Below are positions 4,870 through 5,768 of a stretch of 5,768 bases of DNA, piece by piece (the stretch's first letter is position 1; the number at the start of each line of letters is the position of its first letter). The position numbers were made by a program, and so were the translations under genes. The stretch is from an uncultured bacterium (GTDB lineage: Bacteria > Actinomycetota > Actinomycetes > S36-B12): NCBI GenBank assembly GCA_903940375.1, contig CAJAKT010000526.1, positions 1 to 5,768 of the forward strand, in the 5' to 3' direction. The notes under the pieces were generated by a model. The model did no database searches. It was given only the letters and a program-made list of their open reading frames with translations, and had not been told where the DNA came from.

Positions 4870-5768
4870 TTAGAACGCTCGCACGGGCCGGATGCTGCCA
4901 CGGCTGTGCGTGTCGCGGTAGTTGCTAATTCCATGGCTAAAGCCACGGCTAAAGTCCTGGTACCACGCGCTGGCCGGAACGTTCTGCGAGGAGCTCCAGT
5001 AGAAGTTCCCGGTGAGCCCATGCCCCCAGAACCCATGCAGCTCGTTCAGTTCATCCCTCGAGGGCAGGAACCAGTCCGTCAGCCCACCACCGCGGTAGCC
5101 ACTGGCGGAGTTGGCCGCGCCCGATGGGCAGCCGGCCAGCATCGCGTTGGTGTTCGCCGCCCCCGCCCCGATCACGGTCGACGTCCAGACGTCTGTGTCG
5201 CTGTAACACCAGGGCACCTCCGGGTCCAGTGCGCGTCCACTCCACCTATCTGGGGCCGCCTCCAGATACCGGCCCCACGGCCGGACGGACCCGGCGTCAT
5301 AGAACACGATGCCGCCACCGGGACCGGTGTCACCGATGCTGTACGTGGCCGGTTGAGCAGCCGGCTTCTTCGCGGGCTTGGCTGCCGGCGCTGCCGCGGC
5401 TGCCGCCAGTTCCTCCTCCTGTTCCGGCTCTTCAGCGAAAGGGGTCGCCGTCTCCGGCACGGGCGGTGCCGGACTGGTCGTCGCGTCCTGGTCCTGCTCG
5501 AGGCCCTCGAGGCCATGAAGATGGAAGCCCCCATCACCTGCTGCCCAACCGGTTGGGCAGTCACCCCAGCGGCACGCTGAATCGGTCGTGGCTGTGGTAT
5601 CCGACGCATCAGGTTCGGGAAGTGACCCGTCGCCGGCGCTGTCGATGAACAGGGCACCGCTCATGAATGTCGCCGGTGTCGGGACGTTGGGCAGTGCGAT
5701 CGCCTCGACGGCGTCCGGATGCGGGTCCGGCTCACGGTGCAGGCGGGCCGCGTCGAACACCAGGGTCC
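4870..5768 (-). CDS. DUF1566 (Lcl C-terminal) domain protein, 5' end beyond window
   Basis: The minus-strand frame is open from the right edge to TAA at 4872-4870. A GTG at 5760 could start a 296-residue protein, but the codons before it (reading TL) are also open and no ribosome site is visible, so the gene probably begins outside. Numbering from that GTG, residues 140-296 form a DUF1566/Lcl_C domain: I-G-D-T-G-P-G-G-G-I-V-F-Y (142-154), Y-L-E-A-A-P (165-170), W-F-L-P-S-R-D-E-L-N-E-L-H (230-242), Y-W-S-S-S (254-258), A-W-Y-Q-D-F (265-270) and the end R-P-V-R-A-F (291-296). The domain is related to C-type-lectin-like folds and is usually extracellular; binding partners are unknown. Before it lie an acidic patch (EEPEQEEEL, 110-118) and an Ala/Pro/Lys linker (119-138). 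Residues 1-100 match nothing I know and contain C-R-W-G-D-C (63-68). Cys185 and Cys211 may form a disulfide. Confidence 0.85.
   Translation of the reverse strand, partial: TLVFDAARLHREPDPHPDAVEAIALPNVPTPATFMSGALFIDSAGDGSLPEPDASDTTATTDSACRWGDCPTGWAAGDGGFHLHGLEGLEQDQDATTSPAPPVPETATPFAEEPEQEEELAAAAAAPAAKPAKKPAAQPATYSIGDTGPGGGIVFYDAGSVRPWGRYLEAAPDRWSGRALDPEVPWCYSDTDVWTSTVIGAGAANTNAMLAGCPSGAANSASGYRGGGLTDWFLPSRDELNELHGFWGHGLTGNFYWSSSQNVPASAWYQDFSRGFSHGISNYRDTHSRGSIRPVRAF
4931..4954 (-). repeat. 12-bp in-frame tandem duplication in the DUF1566 domain
   Basis: On the plus strand CCATGGCTAAAG (4931-4942) is followed at once by CCACGGCTAAAG (4943-4954), with 11 of 12 bases identical. In the gene this reads F-S-R-G then F-S-H-G, in the loop before the terminal R-P-V-R-A-F strand. 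The duplication keeps the frame, and the stretch around it is more A/T-rich than the rest of the gene. Confidence 0.6.
5541..5560. repeat. 20-bp perfect palindrome inside the DUF1566 gene
   Basis: CTGCCCAACCGGTTGGGCAG equals its own reverse complement over all 20 bases; the flanking bases do not continue the symmetry. On the minus strand it encodes C-P-T-G-W-A and part of the next codon, around Cys68 of the visible protein. It could be a dimeric-repressor operator or a cruciform/hairpin site, or just a chance result of the codons. No factor is identified. Confidence 0.65.

Noticed and set aside
5251..5284. Overlapping GC stems in the DUF1566 gene (TGGGGCCG with CGGCCCCA; CCGGCC with GGCCGG)
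   Set aside because: They lie in the coding sequence for the Arg-Pro-Trp-Gly-Arg region, have mutually exclusive pairings, and are the sort of stems GC-rich codons produce by chance.
4906..5580. Long plus-strand open frame (224 codons) opposite the DUF1566 gene
   Set aside because: Its product is low-complexity and Arg/Pro/Gly-rich, as expected from the antisense of GC-rich coding DNA. The minus strand carries clear family motifs over the same bases.
1..5768. Defence system, CRISPR array, insertion sequence, tRNA or rRNA
   Set aside because: No array-like repeats, transposase motifs, nuclease or toxin signatures, or cloverleaf/rRNA motifs were seen on either strand.

Overview
The window is a high-GC bacterial segment that most resembles an actinomycete (Actinomycetota). 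The grounds are strong G/C preference at third codon positions, GTG starts, a leaderless-style promoter with a -10 element six bases before an ATG, and a gene set typical of that phylum: NlpC/P60 hydrolase, SnoaL-like protein, LURP-one-related protein, two-part membrane alpha/beta-hydrolase and secreted CAP protein. I cannot name a genus.

Layout. Bases 1-134 hold the C-terminal end of an NlpC/P60 cell-wall hydrolase, cut by the window edge. A polytopic membrane protein (166-1041) resembling the auxin-efflux-carrier (AEC) transporters follows. Next come a SnoaL/NTF2-fold protein (1065-1457) and a LURP-one-related protein (1457-1972). These two overlap by one base and look translationally coupled behind a probable leaderless promoter. 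A hairpin formed around the stop codon of the second gene closes this unit. Two 17-bp tandem repeats then lie just before the Shine-Dalgarno of a 683-residue membrane-anchored alpha/beta-hydrolase (2048-4099). A secreted CAP-domain protein (4212-4727) follows on the same strand. A short GC-rich convergent intergenic region separates it from the minus-strand gene (4870 to beyond the right edge), which ends in a DUF1566/Lcl C-terminal domain after an Ala/Pro/Lys-rich linker.

Together the genes suggest an envelope-oriented neighbourhood: a wall hydrolase, a transporter-like protein, a membrane hydrolase, a secreted CAP protein and a possibly surface-exposed lectin-like protein. Apart from the SnoaL/LURP-one pair, nothing shows they share one pathway. 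No tRNA, rRNA, CRISPR array, transposase or integrase was seen. The least ordinary signals are a 20-bp perfect palindrome inside the DUF1566 gene, the 17-bp tandem dyads before the hydrolase gene, and a 12-bp in-frame duplication in the C-terminal loop of the DUF1566 domain.
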